33,735 bases of DNA from Candidatus Eiseniibacteriota bacterium (GTDB lineage: Bacteria > Eisenbacteria > RBG-16-71-46): assembly GCA_005893295.1 (NCBI GenBank), contig VBOY01000087.1, forward strand, positions 1 through 33,735. Direction: 5' to 3'. A program made the translations under genes and the position numbers. This document shows positions 10,556 through 19,258 of this stretch, piece by piece (the stretch's first letter is position 1; each line of letters starts with the position of its first letter). The notes under the pieces are model-generated. The model was not told where the DNA came from, searched no databases, and worked only from the letters and a program-made list of their open reading frames with translations.

Positions 10556-11329
10556 TCATCCTGCCGCCCGGGCCGCCACGCGTGGGGCCGTGAAGGTCGA
10601 AGATACGAACTCCGGCAAGGCCCCGATGCCACGAATCGTCGCGACCCCTTGAGGCGCGTAGTCGCCGTAGGGATCGATCAGAACGAACCGCATGCCGGCC
10701 ATGCGAGCGCCCACTTCGTCCACCGAGCGGATGTCACCGACGAACAACGCTCGCTCCGGGCTCACGCCGAGCCGCTCCAAGGCCGTGCCGAAGATGCGCG
10801 GGTCGGGCTTTTCCACGCCCTCCAGGTGCGAGTCGAGCACGAACTCCACGCCGCCCAGCAACCCGCAGCGCGCGAGCAGGGCTTCGGCGCGGCCATCGGA
10901 GTTCGAGACCACCGCGCACCGGAGGCCCATCTCGGCCACCGCGGCCAGCGCTTCCTTGGCTCCTTCGGCCGGGCGTGTCCACAGACCGCTGGTCCGGTCG
11001 CGCGCCAGCAGCCGCACGATCGCCGGGCCGATCATGTAGTGTGGCAGACCGGCGGCACTCAGCATGCCCCCGAGGTAGGCGCGAACGTCGCCGGACGCCC
11101 CGAGCGGTTGCGCCACGACGTCCTTCTGCCCGCGACTCCGGTCATATCGGCGACGTCCCTCGATCTCGCCGCGCCTCAGGGCCTCGACCTCGACGCGCGC
11201 CCCGAGCTGGGTGATCGCCATCGCCATCCACTCGAAATCGAGCCGCACCAGCGTGCCACCGGCATCGAACAGCACGGCGTCGAGCGCCGGCAGCTCGGTC
11301 GGGGTCCCGATCGATCGCGGGGCACTCAC
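10556..11329 (-). CDS. HAD-superfamily hydrolase in the purine cluster
   Basis: This 257-residue haloacid dehalogenase-like hydrolase of subfamily IA has motif I VLFDAGGTLV (nucleophile D22), motif II VVSNSDG, the Lys of EKPDPRIF and motif IV FVGDIRSVDEVGA. An alpha-helical cap lies between motifs I and II. The second Asp of the usual DxD phosphatase signature is Gly here (D-A-G-G-T), so ordinary phosphatase activity is uncertain. The GTG start at 11327-11329 overlaps the purN stop as GTGA. Its place between purN and purC suggests a nucleotide-related substrate, but this is inference only. Confidence 0.85.
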   Translation of the reverse strand: MSAPRSIGTPTELPALDAVLFDAGGTLVRLDFEWMAMAITQLGARVEVEALRRGEIEGRRRYDRSRGQKDVVAQPLGASGDVRAYLGGMLSAAGLPHYMIGPAIVRLLARDRTSGLWTRPAEGAKEALAAVAEMGLRCAVVSNSDGRAEALLARCGLLGGVEFVLDSHLEGVEKPDPRIFGTALERLGVSPERALFVGDIRSVDEVGARMAGMRFVLIDPYGDYAPQGVATIRGIGALPEFVSSTFTAPRVAARAAG

Positions 11330-11973
11330 GCGGATCTCCCGAGTGGGGCGGGCTCGAAGCTGAGCCGGCGCCCTTCGCGGCGCCACGGCTCGCTCAGCAC
11401 GCGTCGCACCGCCCAAGGATAGAGCCGGTGCTCGGCATCGTGGATGCGCGCCTCGAGCGACTCCAGCGTGTCCTCGTCGCGCACCTCGACCGCCGACTGG
11501 GCGATGATCGGCCCGGCATCGAGGGACTCGTCCACCAGGTGCACCGTGCAGCCGGTGACGCGCGCGCCGTGCGCCCATGCTTGGCGGATGGCGTCGATCC
11601 CCGGAAACGCCGGCAACAGCGAGGGATGGATGTTCAGGATCCGGTCTGGAAACGCGGAGAGGAAGGTGACGTGGAGGCGGCGCATGAAGCCCGCGAGCAG
11701 CACGAACTCGGCTCCGCGCTGGCGCAGCGCCTCGACCCAGGCCCCCTCGTCCTCGATGCGGGTGCGCCATCTGCGGCCGGCATCGAGCGGCAGCGCTTCG
11801 ATGCCGAGCCGGCGCGCGCGGGCGAGCGCGGGCGCGTCGGGCCGGTCACTCACCAGAGCGACGACGCGACCACCCAACTCCCCGCGGCGCGAGGACGCAA
11901 CGAGCGCCTCGAAGTTGGTTCCCTGCCCGGAGGCGAACACGGCGAGCGCACGCATGGATGATGGCGTAGCCAC
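11326..11973 (-). CDS. purN: Phosphoribosylglycinamide formyltransferase
   Basis: PurN transfers the formyl group from 10-formyl-tetrahydrofolate to GAR. The 215-residue protein shows the phosphate-binding FASGQGTNFEAL near the N-terminus, the catalytic Asn-His of ILNIHPSLLPAFPG and the catalytic Asp in VHLVDESLDAGPIIAQ. The ATG at 11973 lies 8 bp after the comEC stop; an internal ATG six codons later (MRALAVFASG) is an alternative start. It overlaps the HAD gene by 4 bp. The length and motifs fit an intact enzyme. Confidence 0.95.
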   Translation of the reverse strand: MATPSSMRALAVFASGQGTNFEALVASSRRGELGGRVVALVSDRPDAPALARARRLGIEALPLDAGRRWRTRIEDEGAWVEALRQRGAEFVLLAGFMRRLHVTFLSAFPDRILNIHPSLLPAFPGIDAIRQAWAHGARVTGCTVHLVDESLDAGPIIAQSAVEVRDEDTLESLEARIHDAEHRLYPWAVRRVLSEPWRREGRRLSFEPAPLGRSA

Positions 11974-11981
11974 ACCGCAAT

Positions 11982-14465
11982 CTACCAGCGAGGCTCGGGG
12001 CGGGCAAGTGGAGCGGCCCGCGCTGGAGCAGCCCGCGCGCCTGTCGCCTCGGGCGTGGGCGCGCGCTCACGATTCCACGCGGACGCTCGCTGCCACGGGA
12101 CCACCCGAGCGCGGTCGGGTCCGAGCTCGAGCCACACCGCTCCTTCGCGATCCGTGCGATGGACCGCGGCCCCGCTGGCGACGAGCCTCGCGATCGCACC
12201 CTCGTCGGGGTGGCCAAACGGGTTGCGGCGCCCGCACGAAACCACGGCGTCGTGGAAGCACATGTGGAAGAGGAACGCGCGGCCGCTCGAGGACCGAGCG
12301 CCGTGGTGCGCCACCTTGAGCACGGCCACATGAGGGGCGATCTCGAGCGCGGCTTCCGCCGCGCTGTCGACGTCGGCGGCGAGGAGAGCTCGCGCGGCAC
12401 CCTCTCCCACCTCGAGCACGAGCGAGCCCAGGTTGGGATTCGGGTTTGCGAACGCGGTGTCGTGCGGGGGCCAGGCGACCAGGATGCGCGGGCGTTCGGC
12501 AAGCACCTGGCCCCGCGCCACGAGGCGGGCGTGATAGCGCGCCCCGGGGCCCGGGAGACCGGGCAGCGCGGCTGGAGCGAAGCGCTGTCGCACCGGTAGC
12601 CCCCGCAGCACGGCATCCGCCCCACCGGTGTGGTCGATGTGGTCGTGGGTGAGCACCAGTCCCTCGAGCTGCCTGACGCCGGCCCAGCGCAGAAACGGCA
12701 GCACCACTTGAACGCCCGCGTCGGAACGTGGTGAGCGCGGCCCAGTGTCGACCAGCCACCATCCGCGCTCGAAGCCGAGCGCCAGCGCGTCGCCCTGCCC
12801 GACGTCGAGAGCCACCAGCCACCAGCGGCCCGGGGGTGGACGCAGCGGGCATGCGGTGATCGCCAGGGCCACCGCGAGCGCGACGGCGATCGCTCCGCCG
12901 AGCAGCGCGGCCACGCGCGGCCTCGACCACGGGCCCTTGCCTTCGATATGGCGCGGCCCCAGGGCCGTGGCCACGAGCAACAGAGCTCCGGCTCCCGTGA
13001 GCCACACCAGGATCGGGTCGTGGCCCACCGGGAGCAGGGCGAGGGGGGCTCGTGCGGCTGCTTCGGCCACGGCCCGCAAGGCCGATGCCAGAACTTCGCA
13101 GGCACCGAGCGCCCAGTGTCCGAGCCCCGGAGCCAGCGCCTCGAGGCCCACCCCCAGCCAGGCCGCGGCGAGCAACAACCCGCTGATCGGCACCGCGAGG
13201 AGATTCGCGGCCAGCGTCGTCCAGGGAAGCGACGAGAACCGAGCGACTAGGAGAGGCAGCGCAGCGAGCTGGGCCGCGAGCGTCGGCACCAGGGGTGCGC
13301 AGAACCAGGCGAGCCGGGGCCGTCTCCCTCGAGTGAGCGCGCGGGTGAGCCCTGCCCCCACCGTGATCAAGCCGAGGGTCGCGGCGCAGGAGAGCTGGAA
13401 TCCCAGGTCGTCGGCCCACCCCGGCGCCCAGGCGAGCAGTGCGAGCGTGCCGACCGCCAGCGCCTGCAGCGGATCGAGGGGGCGCTCGAGCCAGCGTGCC
13501 CATCCGCACAAGATCTCGGTGGCCACCGCTCGCATGAGCGACGGCAGTGGCCCCGCGATCGCCGCGTAGAACATCGCGCACGCGGCCCCGGCGACCGCGC
13601 GAGCGCGCACGCCGCCACCCGCGACGGCGATCACGCGGCGAGCCAGCTCGGCGAGCCACGCCACGTGAAGCCCCGAAAGCGCCAGGAGGTGCGTGAGTCC
13701 CGCGGCTTGGAGCTCGGCGCCCAGCTCCGGTGTGAGTCGCGAACGATCGCCCACCACGAGCGGCGTTACCAGCTCGCGCGCCTCGGGCGTGAGCGCTCGC
13801 TCGAAGCAGTGTTCGATCGCGCGGCGCCAGCGGCTGGCCGTGGCGCGCGGCGCGGCGAACGAGCCAGGCGCGAGCCGGCGCACGATCAAGGCTCGCCCCT
13901 GCGCCACGATCCCGTCGGCGTGTGCGGAGCGCCGCGGCGAGCCACCACCCGGGTTGCGGGCCAGCGCGGGCTCGTCGAGCGTGGCGAGCAGCTCCGCGCG
14001 ATCGCCCCACTCGACGTCGCACGCCGGCGGCAGTCGCACGCGGACGCGGGCGCCCGGCGGCACCGACCCCAAGGGACGGTCGACCTCGACCACGGCAAGC
14101 GGCTCGTCGGCCTCGCGCCACGGATGATCCACGATCCGTCCCGCGTTCCACCGAGGAGCGGGATCACCGTCGAGATCGGCCGCGGATCGGGTGAGCCATG
14201 CTTCGCCCGCCCCTCCACGGGCGATGCCGGCGAGCGCCATGGAGGAGACCAGCAGAGCGATGCCGAAACGGCCGCGTGCGCGCGCTCCGACGACGCCGAG
14301 GGGCACGGCAAGCACCACCCCCACCGCTGCCACGGCCGGGTCGAGGCGCCGGCCCACCAGGATTCCAAGCCACAGTGATGCCGCGAGCAGCACCGCGCTC
14401 CGACCACCCATGGAGGCGGGCCATCGCGAGAGTCGTGCCGGGGCGCGATGCCCGCGCGCGGCCAC
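11982..14465 (-). CDS. comEC: ComEC/Rec2-family DNA-uptake channel protein
   Basis: ComEC forms the inner-membrane channel that takes up transforming DNA and carries a nuclease-like domain. The 827-residue protein has an N-terminal hydrophobic part, then an OB-like soluble domain (DUF4131, about residues 90-190). The competence core follows, with GLTHLLALSGLHVAWLA, GPLPSLMRA and LDPLQALAVGTLALL. Last is a C-terminal metallo-beta-lactamase domain (LDVGQGDALAL, VLTHDHIDHTGGADA, KVAHHGARSSS, NPFGHPDEGA). The His/Asp metal ligands look intact. It is the first gene of the purine run, only 8 bp from purN; functional linkage to purines is not expected. A later start (MGGRSAVLLAA at 14411) is possible. 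Confidence 0.93.
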   Translation of the reverse strand: MAARGHRAPARLSRWPASMGGRSAVLLAASLWLGILVGRRLDPAVAAVGVVLAVPLGVVGARARGRFGIALLVSSMALAGIARGGAGEAWLTRSAADLDGDPAPRWNAGRIVDHPWREADEPLAVVEVDRPLGSVPPGARVRVRLPPACDVEWGDRAELLATLDEPALARNPGGGSPRRSAHADGIVAQGRALIVRRLAPGSFAAPRATASRWRRAIEHCFERALTPEARELVTPLVVGDRSRLTPELGAELQAAGLTHLLALSGLHVAWLAELARRVIAVAGGGVRARAVAGAACAMFYAAIAGPLPSLMRAVATEILCGWARWLERPLDPLQALAVGTLALLAWAPGWADDLGFQLSCAATLGLITVGAGLTRALTRGRRPRLAWFCAPLVPTLAAQLAALPLLVARFSSLPWTTLAANLLAVPISGLLLAAAWLGVGLEALAPGLGHWALGACEVLASALRAVAEAAARAPLALLPVGHDPILVWLTGAGALLLVATALGPRHIEGKGPWSRPRVAALLGGAIAVALAVALAITACPLRPPPGRWWLVALDVGQGDALALGFERGWWLVDTGPRSPRSDAGVQVVLPFLRWAGVRQLEGLVLTHDHIDHTGGADAVLRGLPVRQRFAPAALPGLPGPGARYHARLVARGQVLAERPRILVAWPPHDTAFANPNPNLGSLVLEVGEGAARALLAADVDSAAEAALEIAPHVAVLKVAHHGARSSSGRAFLFHMCFHDAVVSCGRRNPFGHPDEGAIARLVASGAAVHRTDREGAVWLELGPDRARVVPWQRASAWNRERAPTPEATGARAAPARAAPLARPEPRW

Positions 14466-14585
14466 GCGACATCGACGGGGAGCGCCGTCAGGTACCCAGC
14501 CGTGTTCACGGCGTGGACGCGCGCGACACCTCGGGGTCGGCCTGTCCCCGATCCTGAGGCCCTACGACCTGCGGCCATGGGCCGC
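14466..14585. other. Spacer between the PEGA gene and comEC with small hairpins
   Basis: The 120-bp gap holds two short inverted repeats: GCCGTG-TT-CACGGC near 14500, and TCGGGG/CCCCGA enclosing a short loop near 14530-14555. Neither is followed by a U-rich tract on the minus strand, so neither is a convincing intrinsic terminator. No promoter with both boxes is seen. Confidence 0.3.
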
Positions 14586-17117
14586 CTACGGCGCCTTGGG
14601 CTTCTCCGCCCTCATGCTCTGGATCTCGGTGAAGTACTCGTCGCCCTGGCCGGTCAGCGCGCTCACGTAATACGCGGTCTTCCCGTTCGAGCCGAACATC
14701 AAGCTCGGGAAGGCGATGGCGCCGGCGGCCCCCGCCCCCTCGGCCTCGAGCAGCGACATCGGATAGCGGCGCCACCGGCCGTCGGGCGCGCGCACGTTGA
14801 GCCACATCTCGCGCAGGTCGTTGGACGCCACGTTCTCGAGCGCCGCCGAGATCACGACCGGTTGCTCGGCGGGGATCTGCGCCGGGGCCCGCAGCACCAG
14901 GCGGGGCGTCGGCGTGTCGAGACCGAACTCGAAGGTCGCGAAGCGCTGATTCCCGCCCGGGAGATCGATCACCTGCACCGGGGCTTCCTCGCCCTGGAAG
15001 GAGACGCGCACGCTGTGCGGTCCGCGCGGGAGCTCCAGCGTGATCGGTGTGGCGCCGCGCGGCTGGCCGTCCAACCACACGCGGGCGCCCTGAAGCGGCT
15101 TCGTTTCGCCGTCTTCGGCCCGGGTGGCGCGGATTTGGATCAAGCCGGTCGCCGGCGACTGGAGCGGTCGCGTGAAGATCTGCCGCTGCTCGTGCACCTT
15201 GATCTCGACGGTCTGCCCCCACGACGCCATGCCGGGCCCCGAGAAGCGCACCTCGTGCGCCCCCGGAGCGAGCCCTTCGACCCGAACCGGAGCGAAGCCG
15301 CGCGCCTCCCCGTCCACCGCGACCGCGATCACAGCGTCGGGATCGGGCGACACGATCTCGAGCGAGCCATCGAGCTGCGCTTCGAGGCGCGAGCGCTCGC
15401 GCTTCGTTCCGTGGACGGTATAGCTCGCGGCTCCCAAGTCCAAGAAGGACAGCGTCACCTGATGGGTGCCCGCCGCGAGATCGATTTCGGCCGGCGTGCG
15501 AAGCCCCAGGCTCGCGCCGTCGACCGCGATCGAGGCTCCGCTCGGCTTGCTCGCGATCGCGAGATCGAAGCGGGGCCCGCCGAGCCCGAGGGCTCGCCAC
15601 GTGGCCACCAATGGATTCGGACGACCCCCCTGGGAGGAACCGAGCAGCCAGCCGATCGCGAACAGGCCCAGCAGCAGCCCCGACAGGACCCACCAAGTGC
15701 CCCTCTTAAGGAGTGGCTTTCGAGTTTCCTCGACCACCGGCCAGGCGCGCCTCGGCGCGGGGGCGGCGGTGCGCTCCGGAAGCTCCTCCGCCAGGAACGA
15801 TGGAACCGGTGCGGACGCGGCGCCCTCGACGATCGGCGTCGTGGGCACCTCGGTGGTCGGAGCGACCGCCTCGATCTCTTTTGCGGCTTCGGCCGCGGAG
15901 GCCCCCGCCGCTACCCGCTCGATCCCCGGCGCAGGCGGCAGTCGGATGGCTCGCGGGTCGTCCAGCGGCTCGAACGAGTCCTGCGGGATGGGCGTCGGCT
16001 CGGGCGGACTGGATGGCCACCGAATCGACTCGGGCTCGGCGGCACCCGCCGAAGGATGGCTGGGCTCGGGCGTGGGTGGGATTCGATCGGGAACGCCGGG
16101 GGGTAGCTCGATCCACCAGGGCGGCCCCGCTGGAGCGTCGTCGACCAGGGGGGGTGCTTCGAGAGCCTCCTCCGCGAGCGGCGCGCTCGCTTCGCGCTCG
16201 GGCGGCGCTTCGTCGGGAGGCGCCGGCACAGGAGCCTCCCGTTCGGACGGCGGATGCGCCGCCGCGCGCGAAGCCCCGAGCGCGCGCTCGAGCCAGCGCG
16301 CGACTCCGATCGACGGGCTCTCGAATCTCTGGGGCGCGGGCATCAACGGCTCTCCTCCGCGGGCCGGTGTCGCAGGCGTGTCGTGCTCGACTTCCGACTC
16401 GAGCGGTTCCTCGGACGTCTCGGTCTCCACCGGCAGCTCGAGCGGCCCGGTCTGGAGCGTCCCCGCCCCCACGCCCAGGTCGAACGGTGACAGGTCGGTC
16501 GCTCGCGTCTCGGCGATCGGATCGTGCGGCTGCTCGATCTCGACGACCTCCTCCTCGGTGGTCGCCTCGACTCCCGCCCAGCGAACCTCGAGCGTCGGCT
16601 CTCTCCCGCCGGCGGCACGCGCGAGAGCGGGGAACGTGAAACGCACTTCCACGCGCGGCCCAGCTTCCACGCTCCAGGCGCGCGCCTCGCGGCCGGCTTC
16701 GTCGCGCACCGAAACCCAGCGGATGTCGATCGGCTCGCCATTCAGCTCGACTCGAGCCTCGATGTCTCCGACCCATCCGAAGCCCACCTCCCCCCCCGCG
16801 CTCGCGATCGCCAGCGAGCCGGGTGCGTGGCTTTCGTCGCGATTCCACAGCGCCGCATGGGAGAACAGGAGGCCGAGCAGGGCGTGGTGCAGAAGTGCGG
16901 GGATCGGCCTTAGAACCGGGTCGTCGAAGGCTCCACCGCGGGCGGCCTCGATGATGTCCCTGAGCCAGCCGGCGGTCTCTTCGGCCGTGAAATCCTCGGG
17001 GAGACCGAGGACGCGGAGCTCGAGGCCCGGCACGGACGCGTGAGCGGTCAGGAGTTCGCCGGTGTCGCGGGCCGAAACTTCCCAGTGGACCGAGGCATCT
17101 TCGATTGCGGGCGACAT
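14586..17117 (-). CDS. Large PEGA-repeat membrane protein
   Basis: This 843-residue protein has a cytoplasmic-type N-terminal region (residues 1 to about 210) that I do not recognise. A long acidic, Pro/Glu-rich linker follows (about 210-460), then one transmembrane helix near residues 470-492 (WWVLSGLLLGLFAIGWLLG). The C-terminal part contains PEGA-type beta repeats with the 'P-x-x-A-x-I-x-V-D-G-x-x-x-G' pattern (KPSGASIAVDGASLG; DAVIAVAVDGEARGFAPVRV; GARVWLDGQPRGATPITL) and a final beta-rich domain. PEGA domains are usually extracytoplasmic surface modules. The ATG at 17115-17117 with an upstream GGGAGGGAG is preferred to a TTG 11 codons earlier. It is transcribed from its own promoter, divergent from the transglycosylase. 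Confidence 0.75.
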   Translation of the reverse strand: MSPAIEDASVHWEVSARDTGELLTAHASVPGLELRVLGLPEDFTAEETAGWLRDIIEAARGGAFDDPVLRPIPALLHHALLGLLFSHAALWNRDESHAPGSLAIASAGGEVGFGWVGDIEARVELNGEPIDIRWVSVRDEAGREARAWSVEAGPRVEVRFTFPALARAAGGREPTLEVRWAGVEATTEEEVVEIEQPHDPIAETRATDLSPFDLGVGAGTLQTGPLELPVETETSEEPLESEVEHDTPATPARGGEPLMPAPQRFESPSIGVARWLERALGASRAAAHPPSEREAPVPAPPDEAPPEREASAPLAEEALEAPPLVDDAPAGPPWWIELPPGVPDRIPPTPEPSHPSAGAAEPESIRWPSSPPEPTPIPQDSFEPLDDPRAIRLPPAPGIERVAAGASAAEAAKEIEAVAPTTEVPTTPIVEGAASAPVPSFLAEELPERTAAPAPRRAWPVVEETRKPLLKRGTWWVLSGLLLGLFAIGWLLGSSQGGRPNPLVATWRALGLGGPRFDLAIASKPSGASIAVDGASLGLRTPAEIDLAAGTHQVTLSFLDLGAASYTVHGTKRERSRLEAQLDGSLEIVSPDPDAVIAVAVDGEARGFAPVRVEGLAPGAHEVRFSGPGMASWGQTVEIKVHEQRQIFTRPLQSPATGLIQIRATRAEDGETKPLQGARVWLDGQPRGATPITLELPRGPHSVRVSFQGEEAPVQVIDLPGGNQRFATFEFGLDTPTPRLVLRAPAQIPAEQPVVISAALENVASNDLREMWLNVRAPDGRWRRYPMSLLEAEGAGAAGAIAFPSLMFGSNGKTAYYVSALTGQGDEYFTEIQSMRAEKPKAP

Positions 17118-17165
17118 CGTGATGGGGCTCCCTCCCCGAATCACTCCCAACCATCTGGCGGCAGC

Positions 17166-17194
17166 AAGCTATCTAAGGATGGCGCAAGTGTCAA
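17166..17194 (-). promoter_or_regulatory. Promoter of the PEGA-protein gene
   Basis: A perfect -35 TTGACA (17189-17194, minus strand) is followed after 17 bp by a partial -10 TAGCTT (17166-17171), about 50 bp upstream of the ATG at 17117. The -35 match and spacing support the call, while the -10 is weak. Confidence 0.5.
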
Positions 17195-17306
17195 TCCACG
17201 ACCGGCTTGTGGCATGCGCCTTGCCTTCACAGGTATACTGAAAAGGTCTCTGGACCGCCTTCCCCGCTCCAGCACCATGCAACGTGGGGGGCACACCAGA
17301 ACAGGA

Positions 17307-17335
17307 TTGCAACTTGCATGCATTCTCTGTAGGTT
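17307..17335 (+). promoter_or_regulatory. Candidate promoter of the lytic transglycosylase gene
   Basis: TTGCAA (17307-17312), a 17-bp spacer and TAGGTT (17330-17335) lie about 50 bp before the ATG at 17385. A second -10-like TATACT occurs at 17234-17239 without a well-spaced -35. The rest of this 267-bp divergent region shows nothing else I can support. Confidence 0.4.
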
Positions 17336-17384
17336 GCCGCGGACTCTACCGCCTCAGGGATGGCCCTACCGACAGGAGAAGGAT

Positions 17385-19240
17385 ATGCCGGTTCGCGCCC
17401 TTACCCGGGCGGCTTTCGTAACCGCCTCCATGATGATGATGTCCGCCGCCCCGGCCATGGCACAGTTGTTCTCGCCCGGGTTGGTCGCCGTCGTCACCGC
17501 TGCCGACTCGCTGTCTCCCGGGGCCCGGGCGCTCGCCGCCGGGCGTGCCGCCCATCAAGCAGCCTGGTCGCAACGCCAGGCAGGCGACTACGCGACAGCC
17601 GTCCAGACGATCGAGAACGGCCTGTCTGTCATTTCGAAAGCCCTGGAGCTGGACCTCGACGCCTCCACCCGGCGGGACCTGGTGGAGCTTCAGTCCCGGC
17701 TCCAGGGCCTGCGCGATGCGGCCCGGCACGGGTTGCCCTCTGACACTCCCAAGTCGACGTCCGACTCGCCCAAGCCGCCGTCCGCCGCGCCCAGTGCGGC
17801 GCCCCGGCGGCCGAGGGCCTCGAGCCGCAATTCAACGCGGAGGTCTACCGGTACATCGAGTACTTCACCGGCGCCGGTCGCTCGGTGTTCGAGCGCTGGC
17901 TGAGGCGCTCGGGCCGCTACATGGCCCTGTTCCGTGAGGTGCTCCAGAAGGAAGGACTGCCGCCGGACCTGGTCCACCTGGTCTTCGTGGAGAGCGGTTT
18001 CAACCTGCATGCGCGCTCGTCGTCGGCCGCGGTCGGGCCGTGGCAGTTCTTGCGCTCGACCGGGCGTCTGTTCGGCCTGACCGTCAACCAATGGGTGGAC
18101 GAGCGCAAGGATCCGGAGAAGTCCACCGTGGCGGCGGCCCGCTACCTGAAGCACCTCTACACGATCTTCAACGACTGGCCACTCACGCTCGCTTCCTACA
18201 ACGCCGGCGAGGGCACCATCCTGAGGGCCATCAAGCGACAGGGAACCACCAACTACTGGGATTTGAGGCTGCCGCGCCAAACCGAGGACTACGTTCCCCA
18301 GTTCATGGCGGTGCTGGCGATCTCGCGGGATCCGAGCAAGTACGGGTTCGACGACGTCGAGCTCGACGATCCGATGAACTTCGACGAGATCGCGCTGCGC
18401 GGCTCGGTGGACTTGAGGGCGATCGCGCGCCTCTCCGAGTGCAGCCCCGACGAGCTGCGCGACCTGAACCCCGCCGTGCTGCGACATGCGGCACCGGGGA
18501 GTGACGGCCTCACCATGTTGCGCGTGCCCAAGGGCAAGGGCCAGGTCATCATGACCAAGCTCCAGGATGGTGTGGCGGTCCCCGCCGTGGACCTGACCGT
18601 GCGGCATCGGGTGCGCCGCGGCGAAACCTTGCAGGGAATCGCGAACCAGTACCACGTCGACGCCGCGCGGCTGGCGCGTGCAAACGGCATCGGTCGCAAG
18701 CACCCGTTGCGTCGCGGCTCGGTGCTCACGGTTCGCTCGAGCTTCACTGGCAAGGTGGCGCTCGCCGATTTGGAGCCAGGCGACCCGCGCGGATCGACGC
18801 GCTACGTGCCGACCCGCGACATCAGGGTGCCGAGGACGACGCTCAACGCGGCGTCCGACGCCGAGGGCCGCGTGACCCACGTCGTGCGCCGCGGCGAGAC
18901 GCTCGCCTCGATTGCCGCGCAGTACGATGTCTCGCCCGAGGACGTTCGGCGCTGGAACCATCTGTCGATCTCGAAGCTGCGACGCGGAACCCGCCTCAAG
19001 ATCCGCACCGGCGATGCGGCGATCGCTTCGCCCAAGGTGCTCACGAGCGACAGCCTGCAGATCGCGGCGCTCCCGGCGGCACGGCCGGCCTCGAGCCGGC
19101 GCACGGTCGTGGTTCAGCGCGGGGAGACACTGGGGGTGATCGCGCGGCGCCATGGCACGACGATCACGGCGTTGAAGCGCGCGAATCGGCTGGATGGCAC
19201 CGTGATCCGCACCGGGCAGCGGCTGAAGATCCCGGCGTAG
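17385..19240 (+). CDS. mltD: Membrane-bound lytic murein transglycosylase (MltD-like) with three LysM domains, frameshifted
   Basis: This enzyme cleaves peptidoglycan glycan strands. The ATG at 17385, with AGGAGAAGG just upstream, opens a signal peptide (MPVRALTRAAFVTASMMMM, ending AMAQ). A helical region and a Ser/Pro/Ala linker follow. The catalytic SLT domain is in another frame, with FNAEVYRYIEYF, then LVFVESGFN (catalytic Glu codon 17990-17992), SSAAVGPWQF and LTLASYNAGEGT. Three LysM repeats end the protein, each with a RGETL core (about 18601-18735, 18877-19005 and 19105-19235). The frame change lies near 17802-17805, where CCCC replaces what a C5 run would make in frame (AAP-PAAEGLEPQF). 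A one-base loss, true or from sequencing, explains it. The gene is convergent with glgC, 18 bp away. Confidence 0.85.
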
Positions 19241-19258
19241 GGTTCGAACGCAGGCGCC

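Noticed and set aside
14448-16106. A 552-codon plus-strand frame opposite the PEGA gene
   Set aside because: It is an antisense shadow of low-complexity Arg/His-rich composition with no ribosome-binding site or recognisable domain.
17744-17905. Programmed -1 frameshifting in the transglycosylase gene
   Set aside because: No convincing slippery heptamer with a downstream structure was found. A lost C in a short C run is the simpler explanation.
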